Shown in pieces: positions 10,104-23,289 of a DNA stretch of 64,000 nucleotides. This DNA comes from JAAYBF01 sp963716445. Lineage in GTDB: Bacteria > Actinomycetota > Thermoleophilia > Solirubrobacterales > Thermoleophilaceae. Location: NCBI GenBank assembly GCA_963716445.1, contig OY970313.1:2536125-2600124 (forward strand). Direction: 5' to 3'. The translations under genes were made by a program, and so were the position numbers. The notes beneath the pieces are model-generated. The model made no database searches. It saw only the letters and a program-made list of their open reading frames with translations, and was not told the origin of the DNA. How positions within the stretch are numbered: position 1 is the first letter of the stretch; each line of letters opens with the position of its first letter.

Positions 10104-10107
<4 letters not shown>
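9628..10107 (-). CDS. purE: N5-carboxyaminoimidazole ribonucleotide mutase / AIR carboxylase
   Basis: PurE converts N5-CAIR to CAIR in class I enzymes that work with PurK. No purK is visible in this window. The 159-residue protein has an acidic 28-residue N-terminal extension before VGIVMGSKSDMPVM, then VMSAHRDPD, VIIAGAGLAAALPGVVAAHT and the C-terminal KNAAVLAARIL. These are the classical PurE motifs. The start ATG overlaps the purD stop (ATGA) and is preceded by a strong AGGAGG ribosome binding site. The sequence alone does not settle whether it is PurK-dependent. Confidence 0.93.
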
Positions 10108-11393
<1,286 letters not shown>

Positions 11394-11394
11394 G

Positions 11395-11676
11395 CTAGAG
11401 CGACGCGATGAAGTCGTCGATCGGGATCGCCGTCAGCGACTCGTAGCGGGCGGTGCCGCGCGAGCCGAGCTCGAGCGAGACGCGCGCCATCGTCGCCTCG
11501 TCGGGCGCCTCGACGATGTTGACGAAGTCGAACCGCCCGAGCACCGCCCACTGGGCCTTGACCTCGGCGCCGAGCTGCTCGATCTCGCGGTTTACCTCGA
11601 GGATCCGCTGCGGGTTGTTCTTGATCGTCTGGACCCCGTCGGGGGTCAGGGTGCTGAGCAGTACGAATGTCGGCAA
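11395..11676 (-). CDS. GYD-domain protein at the head of the purine cluster
   Basis: This 93-residue protein begins PTFVLLSTLTPDGVQTIK and contains GRFDFVNIVEAPDEATMARVS and YESLTAIPIDDF. It matches the GYD family of small alpha/beta dimeric ferredoxin-like-fold proteins, whose function is unknown. It starts with TTG (11676-11674), preceded by an AAAGGAC ribosome-binding-like sequence. It stops one base before purD, so it is almost certainly co-transcribed as the first gene of the cluster. A regulatory or accessory role in purine synthesis is only an inference from position. Confidence 0.8.
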   Translation of the reverse strand: MPTFVLLSTLTPDGVQTIKNNPQRILEVNREIEQLGAEVKAQWAVLGRFDFVNIVEAPDEATMARVSLELGSRGTARYESLTAIPIDDFIASL

Positions 11677-11744
11677 GAGGGTCCTTTCGATCGGCGTCGA
11701 GGCGACCTGTTTCTCTCAGTTTTCCCGATCGAGCGCAAGCGGGG

Positions 11745-11750
11745 TAGCCT
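11745..11750 (+). promoter_or_regulatory. Putative -10 box of the methyltransferase gene (leaderless)
   Basis: TAGCCT ends six bases before the GTG at 11757. This is the same spacing as at other inferred leaderless starts here. The 80-base intergenic region also has to hold the divergent promoter of the purine cluster, which I could not define. Confidence 0.5.
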
Positions 11751-11756
11751 CGTCCC

Positions 11757-12416
11757 GTGCTGCGCCGCATCTACGACGCCACCTGGGGCCGCGCTTTCGC
11801 CCTTGGGTACGACTTCTTCTTTACGCGCGCGGAGCAGGGCGGGCTGCGCGAGCTGCGCCGCGGCACGCTGTCGGAGGCGTCGGGACGGACGCTCGAGGTG
11901 GGCGCGGGCACCGGCCTCAACCACGATCTCTATCCGGAGGCGGTCAGCGAGCTGGTGCTGACCGAGCCGTTCGGGCCGATGGCGGCACAGCTACGCGAGA
12001 AGGCGGCGGCGCTCGATCGTCCGACGCCCGTGGTCGAGGCCCCGGCCGAGGAGCTGCCCTTCCCGGACGCGAGCTTCGACACCGTGGCGCTGACGCTCGT
12101 CCTCTGCACCGTCCCCGATCCCGAGCGAGCCCTCGCGGAGATCGCGCGCGTGCTGAAGCCGGGCGGGCGCTTCCTGTTCCTCGAGCACGTCCGCGCCGAG
12201 GACCCGGCGCTGGCGCGCTGGCAGGACCGCCTGCACGGCCCCTGGCACTTCTTCGGCCACGGCTGCCACTGCAACCGCGACACGCTCGCGACCATCGAGC
12301 GCTCGCCGCTGCGCGTCGAGCGGGTCGAGCGCGGCGAGCTGCCGAAGATGCCGCCGCTCGTGAAGCCGATGCTGCGCGGGGTGGCGACCGCCGCGGCGGG
12401 ATCCCAAAGCCCCTGA
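11757..12416 (+). CDS. Class I SAM-dependent methyltransferase (UbiE-like)
   Basis: This 219-residue cytoplasmic protein has a class I methyltransferase fold. It shows motif I LEVGAGTGLNHDLYP, an acidic end of strand beta2 (LTEP), motif II-like SFDTVALTLVLCTVPDPERALAEIARVLKPGG, and FLEHVRAEDP. It ends with a region rich in His/Cys (HFFGHGCHCNRDT) typical of small methyltransferases of this group. The substrate cannot be told from sequence. It starts with GTG, with a -10-like box immediately upstream and no ribosome binding site, so it is probably leaderless. It is divergent from the purine cluster and convergent with the next gene. Confidence 0.82.
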   Translation: MLRRIYDATWGRAFALGYDFFFTRAEQGGLRELRRGTLSEASGRTLEVGAGTGLNHDLYPEAVSELVLTEPFGPMAAQLREKAAALDRPTPVVEAPAEELPFPDASFDTVALTLVLCTVPDPERALAEIARVLKPGGRFLFLEHVRAEDPALARWQDRLHGPWHFFGHGCHCNRDTLATIERSPLRVERVERGELPKMPPLVKPMLRGVATAAAGSQSP

Positions 12417-12501
12417 GGCCCGCGTAGCGTGGCGCCTGCCCAACCGCCGCCGCGAGCTGCTGGCGGTCGTGGGTGCGTGCCCATTCGCCGCGAGATGCTT
12501 G

Positions 12502-12519
12502 GCGAGCGCTGAGGCTCGC
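12502..12519. terminator. Weak hairpin between convergent genes
   Basis: GCGAGC and GCTCGC form a 6-bp stem with a 6-base loop between the methyltransferase gene and the convergent hypothetical gene. It could act as a weak bidirectional terminator. There is no U-tract. Confidence 0.3.
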
Positions 12520-12884
12520 TAGACGTCCAGCTCCGGGTAGCGCGCGCTCAAATGCTCGGTGAGCGCCGCCCGAACGGCGCGGCGCTCGTCCGCCGACGCC
12601 ATCCGGTAGCGCCCGAGTAGCTCACGCTGGCCCTGGAGCGGCAGGCCGGCGATCTCCCAGCGCACGGCAAGGCGCTCGAAGAGGTACTCGACACGGCGCT
12701 GCCAGCGGTCCTCGGCGCTCGCGGCCGGCTTTGCGTCGAGCCGGTCGAGCCCGCGGAGCGTGCCGGCGCTCAACTCGTCGCGCAGCGTGAGGACGTTGCC
12801 GTCGCCGTCGGTGTAGGAGCTGACCGCCGGCGGCGCCGTCCCAGCCGCCTCGCCCCGGCTCCGCTTTCGCCCGCGCTTGCCCAT
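12519..12884 (-). CDS. Hypothetical protein, basic N-terminus
   Basis: I do not recognise this 121-residue protein. It has a Lys/Arg-rich N-terminus (GKRGRKRSRGEA), a short TDGDGNVLTLRDEL segment, and a predicted helical, charged C-terminal half with many Arg, Glu and Leu residues (RVEYLFERLAVRWEI, RYRMASADERRAVRAAL). No signal peptide or membrane segment is seen. Gene-like base use and a TACGCT box six bases before the ATG support it being real. It is soluble and possibly nucleic-acid-binding because of its charge, but this is a guess. Confidence 0.65.
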   Translation of the reverse strand: MGKRGRKRSRGEAAGTAPPAVSSYTDGDGNVLTLRDELSAGTLRGLDRLDAKPAASAEDRWQRRVEYLFERLAVRWEIAGLPLQGQRELLGRYRMASADERRAVRAALTEHLSARYPELDV

Positions 12885-12890
12885 GTCGGC

Positions 12891-12896
12891 AGCGTA
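12891..12896 (-). promoter_or_regulatory. Putative -10 box of the hypothetical gene (leaderless)
   Basis: TACGCT on the minus strand ends six bases before the ATG at 12884, consistent with a leaderless start. Confidence 0.45.
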
Positions 12897-12921
12897 AAGC
12901 GCGCAGGGGGCGTGAGGCCGG

Positions 12922-15453
<2,532 letters not shown>

Positions 15454-15465
15454 CGCTTTCTGTAC

Positions 15466-15488
15466 CTCAGAACGATAGAAAATCTAAG
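15466..15488 (-). promoter_or_regulatory. Element upstream of clpB shared with dnaK (candidate HspR site or -10)
   Basis: On the minus strand CTTAGATTT lies 27-35 bases before the clpB ATG. The same nine bases lie 33-41 bases before the dnaK ATG. Here CTTAGA is also matched by TCTGAG after an 11-base gap, an imperfect inverted repeat. It does not match the classical HAIR operator CTTGAGT-N7-ACTCAAG. Confidence 0.4.
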
Positions 15489-15541
15489 TCAGTGCATGAT
15501 AGGTTAGCGCCGCTCTCCCGCACTGTCCACCGCCGAGCGAA

Positions 15542-15587
15542 CGAGTGGAACATCGGCTAGTTCCTACCCAGGTCAATCTTCCACTCG
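15542..15587. repeat. Dispersed palindromic repeat, copy 1
   Basis: CGAGTGGAACAT and ATCTTCCACTCG flank a 22-base centre, pairing 11 of 12 positions. The right half (CCCAGGTCAATCTTCCACTCG with one base changed or inserted) closely matches the right half of the perfect hairpin at 43385-43428. The left ends share GAGTGGAACAT. It lies between hspR and clpB and is not explained by any gene. The two copies are best read as members of one intergenic repeat family. Confidence 0.8.
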
Positions 15588-15609
15588 ACCTCGAGGGTCG
15601 CGACGTCTA

Positions 15610-16077
15610 CTAGGCGCCGGGGTCGCCGCGGCGCTGGATCGGGATCCGGACGCCGTCGCCGTCCGAGCGCCGGCGCGGCACGAGCGCCTCGCCGGGCGCC
15701 TGGTAGGGCACGAGCTCGGCCTTGAAGGACCGCCGCACGCGCTCGAGCTCCGCGTTCAGCTCCTCGCTCACCTGCTCGGCTTGGCGCTCCAGGCTGCGCA
15801 TCCGCCGCTTCATCCGCCCGATCTCCCGCTCGAGCTCGAAGACCTTCTCGACGCCTGCGAGGTTCATCCCAAGCTCGGTCGTCAGCTCCTGGATGCGGCG
15901 CAGCCGCTCGACGTCCTCGTCGGAGTAGAGGCGCGTGTTCTTCGGCGAGCGCTTCGGCGCGATCAGGCCGCGCGACTCGTAGATCCGCAGCGTCTGCGGG
16001 TGCATGCCGGCCAGCTCGGCGGCGACCGAGATCATGTAGACGCCGCGCGCCCGGCGATCGTCGTCGGCGGCCGCCAT
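15610..16077 (-). CDS. hspR: Heat-shock repressor HspR (MerR family)
   Basis: HspR represses the dnaK operon and often clpB in actinobacteria, using DnaK as a co-repressor (known from Streptomyces). The 155-residue protein has a MerR helix-turn-helix (MISVAAELAGMHPQTLRIYESRGLI at about residues 15-39, then SPKNTRLYSDEDVERLRRIQ). A long charged coiled coil follows, and then a basic tail. The ATG overlaps the dnaJ stop by one base (TGATG), making it the last gene of dnaK-grpE-dnaJ-hspR. The target sites in this genome are not the classical HAIR sequence as far as I can see. Confidence 0.93.
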   Translation of the reverse strand: MAAADDDRRARGVYMISVAAELAGMHPQTLRIYESRGLIAPKRSPKNTRLYSDEDVERLRRIQELTTELGMNLAGVEKVFELEREIGRMKRRMRSLERQAEQVSEELNAELERVRRSFKAELVPYQAPGEALVPRRRSDGDGVRIPIQRRGDPGA

Positions 16078-17189
16078 CAGGAGCTCCCTCCGTCGAGGAT
16101 CCGCTTGCGCGGGTTGCCGTCGAGCACGGCGGCGAGGTCGTCGACGGCGGCGCGCTGCTCGTCGGTCAGCGTGTCCGGCACGTCGATCGCCAGTCGGTAG
16201 TGGATATCTCCGCGCCCGGCGCCCTTGAGCCGCGGCGGGCCCTCGCCGCGCAGCCGCTGCAGCGCACCGTGGCCGGTGCCCGGCTGGACCTTGATCCGCT
16301 TCGTGCCGTTGAGCGTCGGGACCTCGATCGCCGCCCCCTTGATCGCCTCGGGGATCGTGATCGGCACCTCGACCTCGAGGTTGTCGCCCTTGCGTTTGAA
16401 GAGCGGTGAGCCCGCCACACGCGTGACTACATAGAGGTCGCCGGACGGCCCGCCGCGGCGACCAGCCTCGCCCTTGCCGGCGAGCTTCACGCGGCTGCCG
16501 TCGCGCACGCCGGCGGGGATGTTGACCTTGTAGCGCTTGACCTGGCGCGTCTGCCCGGCGCCGCCGCAGGTCGGGCAGGGGTCGTCGATCTCGGTCCCCG
16601 TGCCGCCGCACTTGCGACACGGCTGCGAGATCGAGAACAGCCCCTGCGACTCGGCCTCGACGCCGCGGCCCTGGCAGCGGCTGCAGACATGAGGGGTCGT
16701 GCCGGGCTTGGCGCCGGTGCCCTTGCAGGTCGGGCAGCGCGCCGAGAGCGCGACGCTGACCGGCACCTGGGCGCCGTTCATCGCCTGCTCGAAGGAGACG
16801 TGGACGTCGGTCTCGAGGTCGCGGCCGCGCTCGGGCGGCGTCGGCCCGCCGGCGCGGCCGCCGGGCCCGCCGCCGCCGAAGAGGTCGCTCAGGATATCGC
16901 CGACGTTGCCGGCGAAGCCCCCGCCGCCGGTCCGGAACGCACCCGGATCGAAGCCCCCGGCGCCACCGAAGATCCGGCCACCGCTGTCGTACTCGCGCCG
17001 CTTCTCGGCGTCGGAGAGGATCGAGTAGGCCTCCTGGACCTCCTTGAAGCGCTCCTCGGCCGACGCGTCGTCCGGGTTCTTGTCCGGGTGGTACTTGCGC
17101 GCCAGCTTGCGGTAGGCCTTCTTGATCTCCTCGTCGGAGGCCTTCCTGTCGACGCCGAGCGCCTTGTAGGGATCGGTCACGGTGGGCAC
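16077..17189 (-). CDS. dnaJ: Chaperone protein DnaJ (type I Hsp40)
   Basis: DnaJ stimulates the DnaK ATPase and delivers substrates. The 370-residue protein has a J domain with HPD in KYHPDKNP, a Gly/Phe-rich linker (residues about 75-125), four zinc-binding CxxCxGxG repeats (CPTCKGTG, CSRCQGRG, CRKCGGTG, CPTCGGAG), and the C-terminal substrate domains. The GTG at 17189 was chosen as start because AGGAGG lies eight bases before it. The gene follows grpE by 13 bases and overlaps hspR by one base. Confidence 0.96.
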   Translation of the reverse strand: MPTVTDPYKALGVDRKASDEEIKKAYRKLARKYHPDKNPDDASAEERFKEVQEAYSILSDAEKRREYDSGGRIFGGAGGFDPGAFRTGGGGFAGNVGDILSDLFGGGGPGGRAGGPTPPERGRDLETDVHVSFEQAMNGAQVPVSVALSARCPTCKGTGAKPGTTPHVCSRCQGRGVEAESQGLFSISQPCRKCGGTGTEIDDPCPTCGGAGQTRQVKRYKVNIPAGVRDGSRVKLAGKGEAGRRGGPSGDLYVVTRVAGSPLFKRKGDNLEVEVPITIPEAIKGAAIEVPTLNGTKRIKVQPGTGHGALQRLRGEGPPRLKGAGRGDIHYRLAIDVPDTLTDEQRAAVDDLAAVLDGNPRKRILDGGSS

Positions 17190-17202
17190 GGGGTCGTCCT
17201 CC

Positions 17203-17922
17203 TCAGCCGCAGACCACCACGCGCGCCGGACGCAGGACCGTGCCGTTGAGGCGGTAGCCCTTCTCGACCACGTCGAGCACGGTGCCCTGCTCGGCGCCGT
17301 CCTCGGCGCGCATCGAGAGCGCCTCGTGCAGCTCGGGGTCGAACTTCTCACCGCGCGGGTCGAAGACCTCGACGCCGTTGCGCGCGAGCACCGCGACCAG
17401 CTCGGAGTGCACGAGCCGCACGCCGTCGGCGAGGTGCTCCTCGGGCCGCTCGCCGTCGCCGAACCGCTCGGTCGCGCTGTCGAGCGCACGCTCGAGGTTG
17501 TCGACCACCGGCAGCAGCTCGCGCACCAGCCCGCTCTTCGCCCGCTCGCCCGCGGCGGCGGCGTCGCGCGCCGCGCGCTTGCGGTAGTTCTCGAAGTCGG
17601 CCTGGGTCCGCTGGGCGAGCGTCAGGTACTCGTCGCGCTCGCGAGCCGCCTTCGACAGCTCGTCCTCCGGCTCGGCCGCCTCTGACGCCGCGTCGGCGGC
17701 CGCGACGCCCTCGGCCTCGTTCGCCGCGTCCTGCTCGCCCGACGGCTCGGCGGCGTCGTCCTGCATCGTCGGCGTCGTCTCGTCCTCGTCGAGGTGGGCG
17801 GCGTCGGCATCCTCCGGCGGGCGCTCCGCCGGAGGTCGCTCCGCGGACGGTCTGGCGGCGGAGCGCCCAGCCTCGTCGGCGGTCCTGCGACGCGCGCCCC
17901 GGGTCTCGTTTCCGTCGATCAT
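17203..17922 (-). CDS. grpE: Nucleotide exchange factor GrpE
   Basis: GrpE releases ADP from DnaK. The 239-residue protein has a long, low-complexity acidic N-terminal arm (about 95 residues, rich in Ala, Glu, Asp and Pro). The coiled-coil stalk follows, with QADFENYRKRAARDA, then LLPVVDNLERAL and the C-terminal beta domain with GEKFDPELHEAL and GYRLNGTVLRPARVVV. The acidic arm is longer than usual, but the core is standard. The gene lies three bases after dnaK. Confidence 0.95.
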   Translation of the reverse strand: MIDGNETRGARRRTADEAGRSAARPSAERPPAERPPEDADAAHLDEDETTPTMQDDAAEPSGEQDAANEAEGVAAADAASEAAEPEDELSKAARERDEYLTLAQRTQADFENYRKRAARDAAAAGERAKSGLVRELLPVVDNLERALDSATERFGDGERPEEHLADGVRLVHSELVAVLARNGVEVFDPRGEKFDPELHEALSMRAEDGAEQGTVLDVVEKGYRLNGTVLRPARVVVCG

Positions 17923-17925
17923 GGA

Positions 17926-19842
<1,917 letters not shown>

Positions 19843-19874
19843 CGCGTCTGCTCCTTGTACTGGCTGGCTAGAAG

Positions 19875-19883
19875 AAATCTAAG
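19875..19883 (-). promoter_or_regulatory. Element upstream of dnaK shared with clpB
   Basis: CTTAGATTT on the minus strand is identical to the clpB element, and similar surrounding bases (ACTG upstream, TCTA downstream) are also shared. It may be the -10 region (TAGATT) or an operator of the heat-shock regulon. Confidence 0.4.
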
Positions 19884-19929
19884 CGCCAGTATGGCAGATC
19901 ATTGCGAGAGCGTCAGGCCGTCGAACGAC

Positions 19930-19957
19930 GAGGGGCCGGCACGCTGGCCGGCCCCTC
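19930..19957 (-). terminator. Strong hairpin terminator of the giant secreted-protein operon
   Basis: An 11-bp perfect stem (GAGGGGCCGGC with GCCGGCCCCTC) and a 6-base loop lie 24 bases after the stop of the gene ending at 19981. The bases after it on the minus strand are TCGTCGTTCG, so the U-tract is poor, as is usual in GC-rich actinobacteria. Confidence 0.7.
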
Positions 19958-19980
19958 CTGGTGCTGCGCGGCGAGGCTGC

Positions 19981-22900
19981 TCAGCGTCGCCGCTTGGCCT
20001 TCTTGCCCTGCTTGCAGGGTGTGGTCATCTTGATGTTGCGGTCGTGTGCCCGGCCGTTTTGGGCGTCGAAGTCGGCCTGGGCGGTTTGGCGGCTGTTGCA
20101 GATGTTGATCCTGCCCCTGCGGGTCCTGGTGACGGCGAGGATGCCGTTGGCGCCGCCCTTGATGTTGAGGTTGAACCGGGTGATGGGCGCGTCTGGCACC
20201 GACGCGAACGTGTTGACGAGTCGGCTCTTTGAGACGGAGGACTCGCCGCGGAGGTTGACCGCGATCTTGCCCCGCAAGGCGACGACGATCATCGGCAACG
20301 TCCGGATCTGGTTGCCGGTCTTGGGGTCGGTGCGGACGTTCTTGACGAAGTAGACGTCGCCGGCCAACGGCTCGTCGAGAAGCGGCGTGACGGCTTTGGC
20401 GCGTCCGACGATTGAGCCCTTCGGACAATGGCTCTCGAGGTCGGGCTTGGTGCCGTCTGAGAACTCGCACAGCGCCTGGGCGTTGTCGGGATCAAGAGCC
20501 AGCGACTTCGGCAACTTCACGACCGCCTGACGGATCGCCGCCTCACCGGGCTTCTGAGTCACCTGCGCCTTGACACCCGGATGCCTACCCGTCGTCCTCT
20601 GGCGCTTGCCCGTCAAAGCGAGCTTGAGGCTCGGCTTGAAACCGAGCCGCGCGCAGGCCGACGCTTGGAAACGGTCGGCCAGCGTGCTCGCAGCGCCCTC
20701 GGTCGAGGAGACCGTGCTCCCGATCTGCTGGGCCTTACACGACGACGGGTTGATCACGAAGTCGGGCCGGTCGACGTTGACCCTTACATCACGGATCTGC
20801 AACGGCACACCCTTCAGGATCCGCGGCAGCGGATCGCTGACCGCCGTCACATGCGCATCCGTGCGGTCGACGTGCAAAGCCTGGCGCACTACGACCGTCC
20901 CGAGATTGAACGGACCGGCGATCGCCGGAACCGCGACCGACAGGCCGTAGGGGGCGCCCTTGTACGGACCGGTCAGATAGACGGGTCCGGAGACATAGAA
21001 CGGATTCGGGCCTGGGCCCGCGCCGGCCGTGGCGGTACCGACACGCGACGCCTGGTCGCAGGTTCCCGCGGCGGCCTGAGCCTCACCGCACAACGGCACA
21101 CCGGCGAGCTTGGCCAACAGCCCTTTCGGCATGTCGAGCTTCACACCGGAGAGCTCCTGCTGGCGATCGCCACGCTGAACCCGGAGCACGAACGGAGAGT
21201 GCGACCCACCAGCCGGGTTCGTCGTCCCCGCCGTGAACGATGGGGCGAAGGGAAGCGGCGCGTTCGGATCCACCCCGGCCGGACACTCCGACACGAACCC
21301 ATCCGCACCCGACCTCTGGGCGCCGGACCAGCCGTCCATCGCCCAACCGACCTGATGGGACCCGCACTGCGCGGGGACCGTCAACGACGCCCTCGGTCCA
21401 TCGGGGAAGTCGAGCTCCACCTCCGACACCGGCAACTGCGGATTGTTATCGAACGTCGCTGTAATCCTGCCGGTGTTCGGGTCGAGATCGACCTTGCCCG
21501 CGAGCTTGACCAGCGTGCTCGGATGCTTAGCGACCAGATACATCGCCACCAGCGACCCGAACGGGTTGTTGTCCTGCTCAGCGAGATACACAGCACCCGA
21601 AAGCGGATCCTCCAACGCCGGCGACGTCACAGTCGCCGTCGCTAGCTTCGACCCATCAGGACAACCAACCGGCGCCTTCGAGAACCGCGCCGGCGTCGTC
21701 CCAACAGGCGTCGTCAAACCAATCTGAGCCCGCGTACACGCCTGCAGACCATCGGCCGACGACGGCGAGACCGTCATCCCCTCCGGCAACGTCACGGTCG
21801 TCTTCTTCAAGTGCGAAGTCGCGAGCCCGTCCGGGTCGTCGTTCTGCGGCAGATCGAGGTCCACGTCGAGACCCGTGGGCTGGCCGGCCGCCTTGGTCTT
21901 CGGCTGGACCGCGAGGGTAGGGTCGAAATCGACCTGATTGCAACCCGTGACGGCCGGGTTCGGCGCGATCGCGGTCACCCATCTCGGGTCGCTGAAGTCG
22001 TCAGGGTCGGCCGGGTTGTCCCAGCTGTCCCATCTGAACACGGTCTCCAGCGGGCCGGTGCAGCTCGTCGGGTTCGAGAGGAACGGGACCAGCGGAGCGC
22101 TCGAGGAGTGCGGGTCGCCCACATCACCGCTGTAGGGCTCGCCGTAGCTGTCGGTGCCGGTGCAGCTCATCACGACCGAGTTCAACGTCTCACATCGCTG
22201 ATGATCGTGAGCGGGGTCGGCTGGGACCCCCCAGACGATCACACGTGCGCGACCGACGACGAGCTCCTCCGGAGTGTTCGACGTCGTGATCCGGACGCCG
22301 TAGTCGCCGTCGGTGCGCACCGACGGATCGAGCTTGACGTTGTAGACGTCCCCGGCCGGGTGAAAGCCGAACTGGGCCGGCAGGTGCCCGGGCGGATCGA
22401 GGTTGTAGAGCGCGACCGCCTGGTTGCGATTTAGCCCGAACAGGTAGAGGCGGATCACGCCGACCTGGCTCTCGACCGGACAATTGCTGGCGACGAACTG
22501 GGCGTCGCCGCAGGTCGGCAGCTTCGCCGCGTTGCCGACGAAGCCGGCCGGCAGCTCGGTGATCGTGTCCTTGATGTAGCCGCCGTCTTGGAACATCCCG
22601 TTGTCGAATCTCAGGTTGAAGTCGAAGAACGCCTCCGCCGAGAAGGGGTGGCCGCCCGCCTGGGTGTAGTCGGCGCCGCTCTCGTCGAAGGCGCCCGCCC
22701 TGAGGGTTCCGGGCTTGGGGCCGAAGCCGATCGGGGTGTCGTCGATCGTGACCTGCTCGGTCAAGGTATGCGGCCCAGGGGTGCCGCCACCCGACAACGT
22801 CACAGAGATCGGGAACGTCCCCGACAACCCCGGCGCGACGTCGAGATGCAGATCGAGGCGGTTGGCCTGCGCGCGCGCCCGGATGCCCGGCTCCGACAGA

Positions 22901-23289
22901 CAGACATTCTCGGGGAAGCCGGGGATTTGACAAAACCACGTCCCGAAGATCTCGGTTCCGACGTGGTTGAGCGTCACACCGGCCGGCAGGTTGAACTCGA
23001 GCTGGCCGATGTCGTTGGTCGGCGTGTCGCCTTTGTTGAGGCTCTGGATCGTCAGCACCCCGCTCTCGCCAGCTTGGAGCTCGGTCGGCGCGATGAACAT
23101 CTCGTTGTCCCACACCGGGCCAGCCGACGCCACTGACGCCGTGGCCGCCAGAGCGGCACCGCACACCACCGCCACCAGGACCATCCTGGCGACATGTCCA
23201 ATCAAACGGCTGGCAACGCTGCGCATCATCGAGCTCCTCACAGTCCTCATCCCAACCCCAGTCCCAGTCGCCGTCATCGGTGCGCTCAC
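19981..23289 (-). CDS. Giant secreted repeat protein A
   Basis: I do not know the function of this 1102-residue protein. The N-terminus has a long signal sequence with a hydrophobic core and ASA cleavage-like site near residue 56. Four related modules recur near 270-310, 543-585, 744-785 and 955-1005. Each has a CP..S.VG start, a PL.G.VYL-like strand (for example DPLSGAVYLAEQDN and EPLAGDVYFVKN) and a hydrophobic strand. The paired cysteines in and between modules suggest disulfide-bonded extracellular beta domains. The C-terminus is basic (KQGKKAKRRR), with no LPXTG anchor. The GTG start overlaps the stop of protein B (GTGA), so the two are coupled. Base use is less GC-biased than in neighbouring housekeeping genes. 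Confidence 0.85.
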   Translation of the reverse strand: MSAPMTATGTGVGMRTVRSSMMRSVASRLIGHVARMVLVAVVCGAALAATASVASAGPVWDNEMFIAPTELQAGESGVLTIQSLNKGDTPTNDIGQLEFNLPAGVTLNHVGTEIFGTWFCQIPGFPENVCLSEPGIRARAQANRLDLHLDVAPGLSGTFPISVTLSGGGTPGPHTLTEQVTIDDTPIGFGPKPGTLRAGAFDESGADYTQAGGHPFSAEAFFDFNLRFDNGMFQDGGYIKDTITELPAGFVGNAAKLPTCGDAQFVASNCPVESQVGVIRLYLFGLNRNQAVALYNLDPPGHLPAQFGFHPAGDVYNVKLDPSVRTDGDYGVRITTSNTPEELVVGRARVIVWGVPADPAHDHQRCETLNSVVMSCTGTDSYGEPYSGDVGDPHSSSAPLVPFLSNPTSCTGPLETVFRWDSWDNPADPDDFSDPRWVTAIAPNPAVTGCNQVDFDPTLAVQPKTKAAGQPTGLDVDLDLPQNDDPDGLATSHLKKTTVTLPEGMTVSPSSADGLQACTRAQIGLTTPVGTTPARFSKAPVGCPDGSKLATATVTSPALEDPLSGAVYLAEQDNNPFGSLVAMYLVAKHPSTLVKLAGKVDLDPNTGRITATFDNNPQLPVSEVELDFPDGPRASLTVPAQCGSHQVGWAMDGWSGAQRSGADGFVSECPAGVDPNAPLPFAPSFTAGTTNPAGGSHSPFVLRVQRGDRQQELSGVKLDMPKGLLAKLAGVPLCGEAQAAAGTCDQASRVGTATAGAGPGPNPFYVSGPVYLTGPYKGAPYGLSVAVPAIAGPFNLGTVVVRQALHVDRTDAHVTAVSDPLPRILKGVPLQIRDVRVNVDRPDFVINPSSCKAQQIGSTVSSTEGAASTLADRFQASACARLGFKPSLKLALTGKRQRTTGRHPGVKAQVTQKPGEAAIRQAVVKLPKSLALDPDNAQALCEFSDGTKPDLESHCPKGSIVGRAKAVTPLLDEPLAGDVYFVKNVRTDPKTGNQIRTLPMIVVALRGKIAVNLRGESSVSKSRLVNTFASVPDAPITRFNLNIKGGANGILAVTRTRRGRINICNSRQTAQADFDAQNGRAHDRNIKMTTPCKQGKKAKRRR

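Noticed and set aside
15454..15609. Classical HAIR operator for HspR before clpB
   Set aside because: No CTTGAGT-N7-ACTCAAG sequence is present; only a weak CTTAGA/TCTGAG inverted repeat is seen.
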